A DNA stretch of 64,000 nucleotides from Gammaproteobacteria bacterium LSUCC0096 (GCA_008087055.1 VIEA01000002.1:146763-210762), one strand, 5' to 3'. Positions 1 through 8,988 are shown, counted from the stretch's first letter. A program made the numbers and translations. Notes: generated from the letters alone by a model not told the origin.

Positions 1-1
1 C

Positions 2-940
2 TCTGTCGTGTCAGGGTATGCTGGTGGATCTGTGCCTAACCCAACCTATGCTCAGGTGACCTCCGGCCAAACCGGCCATATTGAAGTGGTCGAAGTAGTC
101 TTTGATCCACGTATCGTTGATTACCAGACATTATTGAATACCTTTTGGCGACAGGTTGATCCGACTGATGCCGGTGGGCAGTTTGTTGATCGTGGATCCC
201 AGTACCGAACCGTGATTTTTACGCATTCGGAGTCGCAGCGCGCGCTTGCAGTTGAATCGAAAGAGCGTTTGAATGCGGCCCAAATTTTTGATGCTCCAAT
301 CGTCACTGAGATTTTGCCTGCGCCAACATTTTATGAGGCTGAGGATTATCACCAGGATTATTACAAAACCAATGCGCTGCAGTACAAGTTCTACCGATAT
401 CGTTCGGGACGAGATCAGTTTTTAGACCGTGTGTGGTCGAAACATCAAAACTTCCAGATATTTGGTAACGGAGGTTTGAAAAAGAGCGCGTATAGAAAGC
501 CAGGCATAGAAGAAATTCGCGCCCGATTGACGCCGCTTCAGTATCAAGTGACCCAGGAAGATGGTACGGAGCCGCCTTTCCAAAATGCTTTTTGGGATCA
601 GAAATCTGACGGTATATACGTCGATGTTGTGAGTGGTGAGCCATTATTTAGCTCGTTGCATAAATACGATTCGGGAACTGGTTGGCCTTCTTTTTGGCAA
701 CCGCTTGAGCCGCAACATATTGTTGAGAAAGATGACACCAAGCTTTGGATGAAGCGTATTGAGGTACGGTCGAAATTTGGTGATTCGCACCTTGGCCATG
801 TATTTCCGGATGGTCCTGCGCCGACTGGTTTGCGTTATTGCATCAATTCTGCAGCCCTCGAATTCATTCCTGTATCGCAACTTCAGGCCCGAGGGTATGA
901 AAAATATTTAACGCAATTTGAGAATGCGTTGAATCAGTGA
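2..940 (+). CDS. msrAB: Methionine sulfoxide reductase A/B fusion, 5' end cut off by window
   Basis: Reduces both S- and R-methionine sulfoxide back to methionine. The frame is open to the window edge (it starts at base 2), and the first residues, SVVSGYAGG, match the MsrA region just after its catalytic GCFWC motif, so the true start and MsrA active site lie upstream; the GTG at 8 is internal. The MsrB domain fills roughly the last 145 residues, with [20 protein letters not shown] and the catalytic cysteine in RYCINSAAL. The zinc-binding CxxC pairs of many MsrB proteins are absent, and threonine sits where a resolving cysteine often occurs (SGCGWPSF). No signal peptide can be assessed. It is followed 61 bp later by tpx on the same strand, so an oxidative-damage pair is plausible. 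Confidence 0.93.
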   Translation, partial: SVVSGYAGGSVPNPTYAQVTSGQTGHIEVVEVVFDPRIVDYQTLLNTFWRQVDPTDAGGQFVDRGSQYRTVIFTHSESQRALAVESKERLNAAQIFDAPIVTEILPAPTFYEAEDYHQDYYKTNALQYKFYRYRSGRDQFLDRVWSKHQNFQIFGNGGLKKSAYRKPGIEEIRARLTPLQYQVTQEDGTEPPFQNAFWDQKSDGIYVDVVSGEPLFSSLHKYDSGTGWPSFWQPLEPQHIVEKDDTKLWMKRIEVRSKFGDSHLGHVFPDGPAPTGLRYCINSAALEFIPVSQLQARGYEKYLTQFENALNQ

Positions 941-1001
941 TTGAAAGGATCAAAAACGGTCCTATCATCGATGTACTGACACATAACAATGAGGATGCCC
1001 C

Positions 1002-1499
1002 ATGCCAGTCACTATCTCTCACCGTGGCGATATGATCGAAGTAGACGGAAGTCTGCCTGCAGTTGGATCAAAAGCCCCAGATTTTTCACTTGTGGCGAAC
1101 GATCTGTCTGAAATCACTCTGGATTCATATGCCGGAAAGAATCTGATTTTGAATATTTTCCCATCGATTGACACACCGACTTGCGCAAAGAGTACCCGCC
1201 GGTTCAATGAAGAGTTATCAGCACTTGATAATACGAACGTGCTTTGTGTGAGTGCTGATCTTCCATTCGCACAGGCTCGTTTTTGTGGTGCTGAAGGCCT
1301 CGAGCGCGTTGAGACTGGATCAACTTTCAGATCAACATTTTCTAATGATTATGGTGTGACGATTCTGTCGGGTAAGTTGGCGACTTTAACCACTCGTGCG
1401 GTTATCGTCATTGGACCAGATGGTGTGGTTAAGCATGTCGAATTGGTTCCTGAGATCGGTCAAGAGCCCGATTACGACGCGGCACTCGCATCACTTTAA
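1002..1499 (+). CDS. tpx: Thiol peroxidase, atypical 2-Cys peroxiredoxin
   Basis: Reduces hydroperoxides using thioredoxin, in the cytoplasm or periplasm depending on species; no signal peptide is present here. The 165-residue length is typical for the family. The peroxidatic cysteine is Cys61 in IDTPTCAKSTRRF and the resolving cysteine is Cys95 in RFCGAEG, the same positions as in E. coli Tpx. The ATG at 1002 gives the usual N-terminus. It lies downstream of msrAB in the same direction, and its stop directly abuts the stop of the convergent ModE-like gene, leaving no space for a separate terminator between them. Confidence 0.95.
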   Translation: MPVTISHRGDMIEVDGSLPAVGSKAPDFSLVANDLSEITLDSYAGKNLILNIFPSIDTPTCAKSTRRFNEELSALDNTNVLCVSADLPFAQARFCGAEGLERVETGSTFRSTFSNDYGVTILSGKLATLTTRAVIVIGPDGVVKHVELVPEIGQEPDYDAALASL

Positions 1500-1844
1500 C
1501 TATTTGAGTAACGAGGCGATTGATCTACGAGTCGCCTCTGTTGCTTCCTCGGCTTCTTCCGTTAGCCGTTCATATACGTCGATGATTTGATTAGCCATGT
1601 CGGTCAATTCACTGCCACCACCTGACTGTCCACCCGTGTGTGTAACCAATACTGGCTCTTTCAAAGAGTCATTCAATTCTTGAATCAAAAGCCATGCGCG
1701 TCGATAGGACATATTGATCGACTTGGCCGCTTTCGATAAGGAATGTTCTTTTTGAATCGCTTTAAGGAGGGCAATTTTCCCTGGGCCCAAGAGTGTGTCA
1801 TCGTCGCCGAGCACGAGCTTAAGCTTGAGTCGTGGCGCAGGCAT
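1500..1844 (-). CDS. ModE N-terminal-type winged-helix regulator (114 aa, no molybdate domain)
   Basis: A small DNA-binding protein of the ModE N-terminal/LysR-type helix-turn-helix class. The pattern GPGKIALLKAIQKEHSLSKA, followed by AAKSINMSYRRAWLLIQELN and then a glycine-rich turn (TGGQSGGG), is characteristic of this domain; the last 30 residues are a charged helix (ERLTEEAEEATEATRR). The C-terminal molybdate-binding MOP domains of full ModE are missing, and no modABC or molybdenum cofactor gene is nearby, so the ligand and targets are unknown. It is 2 bp downstream of the secreted 115-residue protein gene and probably co-transcribed with it. Confidence 0.85.
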   Translation of the reverse strand: MPAPRLKLKLVLGDDDTLLGPGKIALLKAIQKEHSLSKAAKSINMSYRRAWLLIQELNDSLKEPVLVTHTGGQSGGGSELTDMANQIIDVYERLTEEAEEATEATRRSIASLLK

Positions 1845-1846
1845 TA

Positions 1847-2194
1847 TTAGCAGTCTCTGTCTGTCACCTTTCGCGTTGTTTTGCGAGGGTGTAATACGTA
1901 GCAGGTTCCAATTTCATTATCTCCGCGTGTTACAAACATGCGGTACGGGTTACTCGAGACGGTCACATTGAGCGGCTCACCGTAGGAGCGTTCGAAGGAC
2001 GCCGATGCACCGCCAAGAACCAGTAAGGCACACTTTGTCATCGATTTATGAGTCACACTGACACCAACCTCCCGTAGGTTATTTACGATGTCTTTGCAAA
2101 ATTCCTGGCTTGTGTCCGAGCGAGTGAAGTCACGACCGGCAATTGCAGTAGTGCTCACCAATACGAGACTTATTAGGGCAATGAGTTTTTTCAT
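1847..2194 (-). CDS. Secreted hypothetical protein, 115 aa
   Basis: I do not recognise the family. The first 19 residues are a clear signal peptide (MKKLIALISLVLVSTTAIA, probable cleavage after AIA). The mature protein has four cysteines, in FCKD, TKCALL, TCYVL and the C-terminal DRDC, consistent with two disulfides in the periplasm. It sits 2 bp upstream of the ModE-like gene, so the two form a probable operon. Confidence 0.7.
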   Translation of the reverse strand: MKKLIALISLVLVSTTAIAGRDFTRSDTSQEFCKDIVNNLREVGVSVTHKSMTKCALLVLGGASASFERSYGEPLNVTVSSNPYRMFVTRGDNEIGTCYVLHPRKTTRKVTDRDC

Positions 2195-2232
2195 ACCCGA
2201 AGCCTAACAAGCCTTTGACTGACTGAACAGTG

Positions 2233-2391
2233 TCAGTGAGTCATTCCGTGATGGTTTGAGTCTGATGGCTTGCTACTTGCGATTAAATGCATGACTTTTA
2301 CAACGCCCCAGCCCATGACGCCAATCATAAGTGCCACGATGACAAGGCTTGGCCACAAGGTATTAAAGGTTTCAACATCGATTCCAAACAT
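2233..2391 (-). CDS. Small single-span membrane protein, 52 aa
   Basis: Read directly from the minus strand: it starts MFGIDVETFNTLWPSLVIV and ends HHGMTH. A hydrophobic stretch of about 22 residues (about 15-37, rich in Val, Ile, Met and Gly) predicts one membrane helix, followed by a basic residue and a short polar, histidine-containing tail. A strong Shine-Dalgarno, GAGGAG (complement of 2401-2406), lies about 9 bases before the ATG, which is the main reason to accept it. It stands between uup and the secreted protein gene on the same strand. Function unknown. Confidence 0.6.
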   Translation of the reverse strand: MFGIDVETFNTLWPSLVIVALMIGVMGWGVVKVMHLIASSKPSDSNHHGMTH

Positions 2392-2478
2392 GGGATTTCT
2401 CTCCTCATTTCACTGGCTCAAGGTTAGACCTCTGTGCTAGTGCTGGAGTGCCCCATAGATCTGAAAACTTGATCAAGA

Positions 2479-4368
2479 TCAGTTGGCGCGCTCATCGAGC
2501 TCCATAAAGCGGAAAAACTTAACCTCTAGATTGGTTTGCAGTGTCTGATAACGCGCAGTTTCTGCAGCCGCATGCTCTGGATCTGCTTTAAAAAAATCAG
2601 GGTTCGCCATGGTCTCTTCAAGCGTTTTGATTTGCGCTTCCATTTGCTCTATTTCGATACTCAGCGCGTCATATTCACGTTTTTCGTGGAAGGCGAGTTT
2701 TTTCTTGGTTTCGGGTTTTGGTTGGGCTTCAACGTTTTGTTGCTCGACTGGTTTTTTCTCGACAGTTTTTTCGGTAGGCCGTTGTCTAAGCCAGTCACTA
2801 TAACCACCAACATATTCGCGAAGCGCATGATCTGGATCGAAGGACCAGATACCTGTGACGACTGAATCAAGGAAGTCTCGATCATGACTGATGATAATCA
2901 ATGTTCCTTGATAGCTAAGAAGCGTATCGCGAAGAATATCGAGAGTTTCGAGGTCGAGATCGTTGGTGGGCTCGTCCATGATTAATAGGTTGGCAGGCTT
3001 TAAGAAGAGCCGAGCCAGTAAAAGTCTATTGCGCTCGCCGCCCGATAGCATACGAGTTGGTCCACGTGCACGCTCGGGTGAAAATAGGAAGTCTTGCAGA
3101 TATCCAATGACGTGCTTTTTACCGCCACCAACTTCGACGAAATCTGAGCCATGTTGGAGATTATCGATGACCGAAGCGTCGTCATCGAGAGTCTCTCTTA
3201 GCTGGTCGAAGAGCGCGATTTCAAGATTCGTTCCGAGTTTGGCCGTTCCCGATGTTGGATCAATTTGACCAAGAAGCGTTTTAATCAGTGTACTTTTGCC
3301 TGCGCCGTTCGGCCCAATCACCCCAATTCGATCGCCACGGAGTACTGTTGTTGAGAAACCTTCAAATAGTTTTTTCTCGCCAAGGGTCAGACTCAAGTCC
3401 TCTGCCTCGATGACGAGCCGTCCAGATTTTGAAGCATCAACGAGTGTGAGATCAGCTGTTTGTTGACGTTCCCTGCGTGCTGCGCGGTCGCGTCTCAGTT
3501 GTTCAAGTGCACGAACTCGGCCTTCATTACGAGTCCGTCTTGCTTTAATGCCTTGGCGAATCCACTCTTCTTCTTTTGCGAGTTTTTTGTCAAACGCTGC
3601 AAATTGATCAGCTTCTGCAGCAAGTTCTTGGTCGCGCCTCTCGAGGTAAGTCTGATAGTTGCACTCGTAACTTCTCAACGTACCGCGGTCTAACTCGACA
3701 ATGCGAGTGGCGAGTGCATCGAGAAACCGTCGATCGTGAGTGATGAATAAAACAGCCCCTTGGAACAATCGAATCTGTTCTTCCAGCCATTCGATTGCCG
3801 GAATGTCTAAATGGTTTGTCGGCTCGTCGAGAAGTAATAAGTCAGGCTCAATGACGAGGGCTCTTGCGAGTAACACGCGTCGTTTCATGCCGCCCGAAAG
3901 CGCATTGAATTGCGTATCAGGGTCCAAGCCGAATTTAGATAGAGTTTGGTCGACCATTTGTTCGACACGCCAACCATTCGCTGCTTCGAGCGCATGCTGG
4001 CATGATTCAAGCTCTTGCATGTTTTTATCTGAGGGGTCTTCAGATATGGCCTTCAATACCTGGTGGTAGCGTTCAAGCATTGGTGTTAAATCACCAAGAC
4101 CTGAGGCAACGACGTGAAATATGGTTCCGTGAGTCCCGGAGGGTACGTCTTGAACAAGTCGCGCGACTTTGAGACTGGAGCTTTTATTGATCTCACCCGA
4201 ATCTGCAAGAATTTCTCCTGCAATCAACTTCATCAGCGTCGATTTACCTGCGCCATTTCGACCAAGTAATCCGATCCGTTCTTTTGGCTGAATTTTGAGA
4301 CTGAGATCCTCGAGAATGGCTGGGCCACCAAAGCTCACCTGAATATTTTGTATGGACAGAACACTCAT
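2479..4368 (-). CDS. uup: ABC-F ATPase Uup
   Basis: A soluble protein with two ABC ATPase domains and no membrane domain, of the ABC-F family that acts on ribosomes; Uup also affects transposon excision and branched DNA. Seen: Walker [10 protein letters not shown] and signature LSGGMKRR in domain 1, Walker [10 protein letters not shown] and signature LSGGERNR in domain 2, DEPTNHLD and DEPTNDLD Walker B regions, a charged inter-domain linker, and a C-terminal coiled coil ([24 protein letters not shown] region) typical of Uup. Start chosen at 4368 (MSVLSIQ), giving 629 aa and an ATGA overlap with the upstream trmL stop; an in-frame extension to 4401 would run into trmL and adds a non-family N-terminus. 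Confidence 0.95.
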   Translation of the reverse strand: MSVLSIQNIQVSFGGPAILEDLSLKIQPKERIGLLGRNGAGKSTLMKLIAGEILADSGEINKSSSLKVARLVQDVPSGTHGTIFHVVASGLGDLTPMLERYHQVLKAISEDPSDKNMQELESCQHALEAANGWRVEQMVDQTLSKFGLDPDTQFNALSGGMKRRVLLARALVIEPDLLLLDEPTNHLDIPAIEWLEEQIRLFQGAVLFITHDRRFLDALATRIVELDRGTLRSYECNYQTYLERRDQELAAEADQFAAFDKKLAKEEEWIRQGIKARRTRNEGRVRALEQLRRDRAARRERQQTADLTLVDASKSGRLVIEAEDLSLTLGEKKLFEGFSTTVLRGDRIGVIGPNGAGKSTLIKTLLGQIDPTSGTAKLGTNLEIALFDQLRETLDDDASVIDNLQHGSDFVEVGGGKKHVIGYLQDFLFSPERARGPTRMLSGGERNRLLLARLFLKPANLLIMDEPTNDLDLETLDILRDTLLSYQGTLIIISHDRDFLDSVVTGIWSFDPDHALREYVGGYSDWLRQRPTEKTVEKKPVEQQNVEAQPKPETKKKLAFHEKREYDALSIEIEQMEAQIKTLEETMANPDFFKADPEHAAAETARYQTLQTNLEVKFFRFMELDERAN

Positions 4369-4829
4369 GCAACGCCCCCTTCGAAGCCAAGTTGACGCCA
4401 TGCTTCGTAAAGGACGATGGCAACAGAATTTGAGAGATTGAGACTTCGATTATTCGGACACATCGGAATACGAATTACGTCAGTCACGAGGTTGTGATTG
4501 CGCACGTCTTCGGGAAGACCGCGTGTTTCTGGACCAAAGAGGAGGGTATCGTCTGCTTGATAACTGATCGACTCATAGGATGTAGTGCCTTTGGTTGAGA
4601 GTGCAAAGATGCGTCTTTGAGGTGCATTGATGTAATGCTCCCATGACTCAAACTCTTTGACGCGTGCGAGATCGTGATAATCCAATCCGGAACGTCTGAC
4701 TGATTTTTCATCAAGAGAAAATCCAAGCGGGCGGATCAGGTGCAGTTGACTGCCGGTATTCGCACACAAACGAATAATATTTCCTGTGTTGGGAGGGATT
4801 TCAGGTTGATAGAGGCAGACTGTAAGCAT
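4365..4829 (-). CDS. trmL: tRNA (cytidine/uridine-34 2'-O)-methyltransferase TrmL
   Basis: A SPOUT-class SAM-dependent enzyme that methylates the wobble ribose of tRNA-Leu isoacceptors. The 154-residue length is typical. Visible family motifs are [19 protein letters not shown] near the N-terminus, [11 protein letters not shown], and the knot region [18 protein letters not shown]. Its stop overlaps the start of uup by ATGA, so the two genes are translationally coupled. The divergent pirin gene begins 133 bp away, and the promoters of both must lie in that gap. Confidence 0.94.
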   Translation of the reverse strand: MLTVCLYQPEIPPNTGNIIRLCANTGSQLHLIRPLGFSLDEKSVRRSGLDYHDLARVKEFESWEHYINAPQRRIFALSTKGTTSYESISYQADDTLLFGPETRGLPEDVRNHNLVTDVIRIPMCPNNRSLNLSNSVAIVLYEAWRQLGFEGGVA

Positions 4830-4962
4830 GGCGAGACGATACGCGCGTTACCAAAGAAAGGGAAGTCTGCTTAAGCGGTTCCAAAATGGAACGGATCAAG
4901 CATCCCAACAGCCCTTTTTTTCTCGAGTCACGGCATAGATTATTAGGAGATAGGAGGCGCTT

Positions 4963-5835
4963 ATGCAGTCAGTCGAAACACAGATCATTCCGCGGACATC
5001 AGATATTGGGAATCTCGAAGTGAAACGTGCATTACCATCACGTGAAAGACGATCCGTGAGTTCGTTCGTATTTTGGGATCAATTTGGTCCGGGCGAACTC
5101 ATTCGTGATGTTGGGCTTGATGTTCGACCTCACCCGCATATTGGCCTTTCGACATTCAGTTACCTGTTCACAGGAACCATGCAGCATCGAGATAGTTTGG
5201 GTAACGATATGATTATTGGCCCGGGTGCGGTTAATCTGATGACAGCTGGCTCCGGAATCGTGCATTCCGAGCGATCGGATGCTGAGTCTCGGGCAAATAT
5301 TTCTCAGCTATTTGGAATCCAAAGCTGGCTGGCATTGCCGCAGTCTCTCGAAGAATTAGCGCCAAGTTTTGACCACTACGATGAGTCGAGTCTTCCTGGA
5401 TTTTCCGATCAGGGAGTCCATGGCAGAGTGCTGCTTGGCGATTGGTGTGGCCTCAAAAGCCCAGTGGCTTTCCCGTGGGATTCTTTGTATGTGGATTTAC
5501 AGATGTCTGAAACTGGAGTCGTGCAGTTTCCAAAAGGTCACCAAGAAAGAGCTGTTTATAGTGCGCAGGGTGCTATTGAAGTTGATGGAATTCGATATCC
5601 TGAATCAGAGTTGTTGATTCTGGCTCCCGGAAAGGATGTGCGCATAGAGGCCCCACATGGTGCTCGGGTTTTGGTATTCGGTGGTGAACCTCTTGATGGG
5701 CCGCGGCACCTCTGGTGGAACTTTGTGTCATCGAGTAAGGACCGAATTGAGCAAGCAAAAACTGACTGGGTCGATGGTCGATTCGCTCAGGTTCCAGGAG
5801 ATGATGAGTTTATCCCACTGCCTGAGAACAGTTGA
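4963..5835 (+). CDS. Pirin family protein
   Basis: A bicupin, non-heme iron protein; bacterial members include quercetin dioxygenases and proteins of unknown role. The N-terminal cupin keeps all four metal ligands: His57 and His59 in RPHPHIGL, His101 and Glu103 in GSGIVHSE, numbered almost as in human pirin. The 290-residue length fits. A Shine-Dalgarno-like AGGAGATAGGAGG lies just upstream of the ATG. Its last 49 bases overlap the 3' end of the convergent acyltransferase gene. Substrate cannot be assigned. Confidence 0.9.
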   Translation: MQSVETQIIPRTSDIGNLEVKRALPSRERRSVSSFVFWDQFGPGELIRDVGLDVRPHPHIGLSTFSYLFTGTMQHRDSLGNDMIIGPGAVNLMTAGSGIVHSERSDAESRANISQLFGIQSWLALPQSLEELAPSFDHYDESSLPGFSDQGVHGRVLLGDWCGLKSPVAFPWDSLYVDLQMSETGVVQFPKGHQERAVYSAQGAIEVDGIRYPESELLILAPGKDVRIEAPHGARVLVFGGEPLDGPRHLWWNFVSSSKDRIEQAKTDWVDGRFAQVPGDDEFIPLPENS

Positions 5836-6644
5836 TTTCTGAGCCAGTGAGCAAGTGCTTGCTCTGGGATATCAGGAATATTTTCATTTTCTATGATGGG
5901 CAGCAATTCAAAGTCAATTGGCTGGTCAAGGCGTCTTCTGATCTCATGCATGTAGAGGCCTAGGCGTAATGTCAGAGCGGTCCGAGATGCCTGCTGAAAG
6001 AGTTTCGAGTTTGACCCTTCAAATCGAATGGGCAGTACATCGCAACCAGACGCTTTAATGAGTCTGCCGACAAGTGGTTTCCATGCATCATCCTCAACAG
6101 GTGCGCCACGTTTTTGAGACCAAGATACTCCACCTGCGGGAAACAGAGCGACGACACCACCATTTTTGAGAGTATGAATTGATTGTCTACGGGTCTCGAC
6201 GTTGAGTTTTGTGGCTTGTCGGCCCGGTTGAAATTCAATTGGCAGGATATTGGGATTGAGCGAAGGCTCTTGTCTTAAAACACCGTTTGCGATGACTCGA
6301 AAGTCGGGATCGAGTCGCGATGCGATCCAAGCGAGTGTTACGCCATCGGCAACGCCAAATGGGTGGTTTGCAATTAAAAGGAGACCTTGACCCGAGCGTC
6401 TCGTCGGAATCTGCATGTGTTCTGTTGACGGACCGCGACACCCTAGATGATCTAGCGCAACATCCCAGACATCGGGGGTCTGGAATATTGTTGAGGCTGT
6501 CTGGAATTCTCGATAGCGGCGCATCAAGCGTCCGCGACCTGTTAGCGCTTCCATCGTTTTGATTAGGATCCGTTGTGGGATTGGCATCCAATCCTCGGCA
6601 TAAGAAATAGGTTGTGGTTTCACTGTAAGTTCATCAAACGTCAA
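5787..6644 (-). CDS. Lysophospholipid acyltransferase-like protein (PlsC superfamily)
   Basis: A glycerolipid or ornithine-lipid type acyltransferase, 285 aa. The catalytic block reads LLIANHPFGVADGVTLAWIA (the NHxxGxxDG form seen in the hemolysin/OlsA-like branch), followed by FRVIAN and ALFPAGGVSW, which corresponds to the FPEG-like substrate-binding block. There is no obvious transmembrane helix, so it is probably peripheral at the inner membrane. The acceptor lipid cannot be told from sequence. It is convergent with the pirin gene, overlapping it by 49 bp, and divergent from the PHP phosphatase gene. Confidence 0.82.
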   Translation of the reverse strand: MTFDELTVKPQPISYAEDWMPIPQRILIKTMEALTGRGRLMRRYREFQTASTIFQTPDVWDVALDHLGCRGPSTEHMQIPTRRSGQGLLLIANHPFGVADGVTLAWIASRLDPDFRVIANGVLRQEPSLNPNILPIEFQPGRQATKLNVETRRQSIHTLKNGGVVALFPAGGVSWSQKRGAPVEDDAWKPLVGRLIKASGCDVLPIRFEGSNSKLFQQASRTALTLRLGLYMHEIRRRLDQPIDFELLPIIENENIPDIPEQALAHWLRNQLFSGSGINSSSPGT

Positions 6645-6695
6645 GACACTGCAATAAAACCTTCATAGACTAACGAAATCAAGTAGGAGGAAAGA

Positions 6696-7475
6696 ATGAG
6701 GCATCTAACAGATACGCATGCACACACAGTGGCGAGTACGCATGCATATTCTACGGTTGAAGAATATTTCCAAGCTGCGGCAGATAAGGGGCTGCAGTTA
6801 TTCAGTATTACTGATCATGGTCCAGAGATGCCGGATTCGCCTCACCCGTGGCATTTTGGAAATATGCGTGTATTGCCGCGCATTCGTTATGGGGTCGCGA
6901 TGCTTAAGGGAATTGAAGCAAATATCCTCCCGGCTGAGCATCGTCCATTGGATGTCAATGCGACCTTGATGAGTTTTATGGATTTTGGAATAGCGAGTTT
7001 TCATGAACCTGTATTCCCCCCGTCAGATCGTAAAACCCATACACAGGCGATGATTGCGGCTATGGAAACAGGCCTTATACAAATCCTTGGCCACCCGGGT
7101 AATCCAAACTATCCGATCAATATCGAAGAGGTCGTTCGTGCTGCTCGTGATAACAATGTGTTGATTGAAATTAATAATTCATCCTTTGTAAGTTCAAGGC
7201 TTGGTAGCGAACCCTACTGTATTGAGATTCTTGAGACAGTACAGGCACTTGACTGGAAGGTGGCCCTATCGAGTGATTCCCATGTTCACTACACGGTCGG
7301 TGATGTTGACGTCGCACTTGGTAAAATTGAATCGATTGGATTTCCAGACGACAACATCGTGACTTTAAATGCTCGCCGTCTTATCGAATTTCTGAGCGAG
7401 CATGGGAAGCCTGTTGCTCGGGAGCTTTCGGATTGGTTGGATGAACTCGAAGTTCCAGATATTCTTGAATTGTAG
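6696..7475 (+). CDS. PHP-domain phosphatase, YcdX-like
   Basis: A trinuclear-metal PHP phosphoesterase of the YcdX type. Metal-binding motifs are in order: TDTHAHTVAS at the N-terminus, SITDHGPEMPDSPHPWHF, GIEANI, ASFHEP, LGHPGN, IEINNSS and the C-terminal SDSHVHYTVGD. The 259-residue length fits. A strong Shine-Dalgarno (TAGGAGGAAAG) precedes the ATG. The natural substrate in this family is poorly defined, so the general name is kept. Divergent from the acyltransferase gene, with 51 bp between them. Confidence 0.9.
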   Translation: MRHLTDTHAHTVASTHAYSTVEEYFQAAADKGLQLFSITDHGPEMPDSPHPWHFGNMRVLPRIRYGVAMLKGIEANILPAEHRPLDVNATLMSFMDFGIASFHEPVFPPSDRKTHTQAMIAAMETGLIQILGHPGNPNYPINIEEVVRAARDNNVLIEINNSSFVSSRLGSEPYCIEILETVQALDWKVALSSDSHVHYTVGDVDVALGKIESIGFPDDNIVTLNARRLIEFLSEHGKPVARELSDWLDELEVPDILEL

Positions 7476-7561
7476 TGTTCTGTAGCAGGTTCATCTACCG
7501 GATATTTTGAGTTCTACAGCACGAAGCGTATGCTCGCGCTTTGCTTGTCGGATATTCCCTT

Positions 7562-8320
7562 ATGGAACTTGCGGGTCTCGAAATATTTATTCTGATTGGT
7601 GTGGCACTACTGGCCGGTGCGATTAACACAGTCGCAGGTGGTGGTTCGAATCTCGTACTTCCAACTTTGATGATTATGGGTATGCCGCCTGAAGTTGCTA
7701 ACGCAACAAATCGAGTGGGTATTTTTGTTGAATCTGTTGTCGCAATTTCTGAATTTAAGCGGCATAAAAAATTAGAGACGTTCGATCTCAAAGCCATACT
7801 CATTCCGATGGCAATTGGTGGCTTTCTTGGCTCGCTTGCAGCTGCATTCGCTCCACCTGATATTCTCAAGCCTTTATTGATTGGGACAATGATCTGTATG
7901 TCTCTATTGGTTTTATTTAAACCGGCTGTGGTTTCTCCTCCCACAGGCACAGAAGTGCGGAGGGTGAGTGAGACTCCGTCAGCATGGGTTGGCTTATTGG
8001 CTGCAGGTTTCTATGGTGGATTTATTCAGGCGGGTGTTGGGTTTTTACTTTTGGCATCTATCGCAGGAACTTTGCGTTATGACATCGTACGAGCAAATGC
8101 TATTAAGTTAGTATGCACCTTCGTATTTACGCTGGTCTCGCTGGGAATTTTTATATGGCAGGACCAAGTTGCTTGGGTTGAAGGTTTGATTTTGTCGGTT
8201 GGTTATGTTGCCGGGGCCTATTTTGGAGTCAAGCTCGCCGTCTACACCGATCCTAAAGTACTTCGATGGTTTCTATTCGTGGCCACTCTGCTTGCAGGCG
8301 GAGCAGCCATTTTCTCTTAG
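7562..8320 (+). CDS. TSUP family permease (TauE/SafE)
   Basis: An inner-membrane transporter or permease of the sulfite/sulfonate exporter superfamily, about eight membrane helices. Seen: AGAINTVAGGGSNLVLPTLM near the N-terminus, the family's first repeat motif, and the second-repeat counterpart GFYGGFIQAGVGFLLL in the middle. I chose the ATG at 7562 (MELAGLEIF, 252 aa) over an in-frame TTG at 7541; neither has a strong ribosome site. Substrate unknown; neighbours (PHP phosphatase, zinc-ribbon protein) give no hint. Confidence 0.88.
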   Translation: MELAGLEIFILIGVALLAGAINTVAGGGSNLVLPTLMIMGMPPEVANATNRVGIFVESVVAISEFKRHKKLETFDLKAILIPMAIGGFLGSLAAAFAPPDILKPLLIGTMICMSLLVLFKPAVVSPPTGTEVRRVSETPSAWVGLLAAGFYGGFIQAGVGFLLLASIAGTLRYDIVRANAIKLVCTFVFTLVSLGIFIWQDQVAWVEGLILSVGYVAGAYFGVKLAVYTDPKVLRWFLFVATLLAGGAAIFS

Positions 8321-8326
8321 GCAAAA

Positions 8327-8349
8327 GCGGATAAAGATATTCTATCCGC
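8327..8349 (-). terminator. Hairpin between convergent genes, terminator for the minus-strand gene
   Basis: GCGGATA and TATCCGC form a perfect 7-bp stem with a 9-base loop. On the minus strand the stem is followed by TTTT, so it suits termination of the zinc-ribbon gene; on the plus strand no T run follows, so it is a weaker terminator for the TSUP gene. Confidence 0.55.
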
Positions 8350-8356
8350 CAGTGAG

Positions 8357-8722
8357 TTAGCCGAGTATGAGCCAGATGACGACAGCAACAATAACTGCAC
8401 CAACGATGTATTTAACCGTTGAGCTTTCTTCCTCGTCTGCATGTGGTGCAGTTGACGCTGCTTGTTGTGGCTGGCTGGCTGGTGCCGTTTCTGCGACTGG
8501 AGCTTTAGGAGCTTCCGGCGCTGCCTTAGGCTCAGCTGCTACTTTTTCTGCTGGAGTTGCTTTGGCTTTTGGTGCCGCACTTTCAACACAATTGATACAA
8601 CGGCGACCTTGGGCTTTTTGTTCACCCGAAACCGTGTAGGCCGTGGTTTTATCGATTTCTACGCCGCAAACAGAACATGTACGCACAAGTAATTTCCTTT
8701 TGAAGGTATCAAGTAGTTGCAT
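8357..8722 (-). CDS. Zinc-ribbon protein with Ala/Pro linker and C-terminal membrane anchor
   Basis: Three parts can be seen in 121 residues. Residues 14-47 carry Cys16, Cys19, Cys42 and Cys45 (CSVC and CINC), a likely zinc ribbon. Residues 48-95 are a low-complexity linker of Ala, Pro, Lys and Glu. The last 20 residues (VKYIVGAVIVAVVIWLILG) form one membrane helix ending at the C-terminus, which would make it tail-anchored with the zinc ribbon in the cytoplasm. I do not recognise a named family. It is convergent with the TSUP gene and divergent from the small genes at 8845-9159. Confidence 0.7.
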   Translation of the reverse strand: MQLLDTFKRKLLVRTCSVCGVEIDKTTAYTVSGEQKAQGRRCINCVESAAPKAKATPAEKVAAEPKAAPEAPKAPVAETAPASQPQQAASTAPHADEEESSTVKYIVGAVIVAVVIWLILG

Positions 8723-8844
8723 CGTAAGAGATTATTTATGTCGATTTCAACGATTTAGGAAATATCGATGCGGTTTTATGCCCTTTTCTTGATCTAGTCA
8801 GGTAAATCGGTTTCCAATGCATGTGGGAATAATAGGAGTTTGTG

Positions 8845-8979
8845 ATGGCAGATGAAGACAGGATCAAAGAGTTTTTAAAACTACAAAAACAGATTAAGCA
8901 GGATCCTAAGCGGATTGCAGCCGTAATTAAGCAATGGATGGCGGAAGATACGAAACCAACCAAACGGCCAAAGAAGTAG
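8845..8979 (+). CDS. 44-aa protein resembling the FliG-binding tail of FliF
   Basis: Read directly: MADEDRIKEFLKLQ, then a lysine-rich stretch, then DPKRIAAVIKQWMAED and a basic tail TKPTKRPKK. A good Shine-Dalgarno (AATAGGAG) precedes the ATG by about 6 bases. DP+xxAxVI+QWMxxD matches, as I recall it, the extreme C-terminus of the flagellar MS-ring protein FliF (DPRVVALVIRQWM in E. coli), which binds FliG. No other flagellar gene is in the window, so the likeness may be a shared small fold and not a flagellar role. The 56-aa gene follows 9 bp later. Confidence 0.6.
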   Translation: MADEDRIKEFLKLQKQIKQDPKRIAAVIKQWMAEDTKPTKRPKK

Positions 8980-8988
8980 GGGATAACC

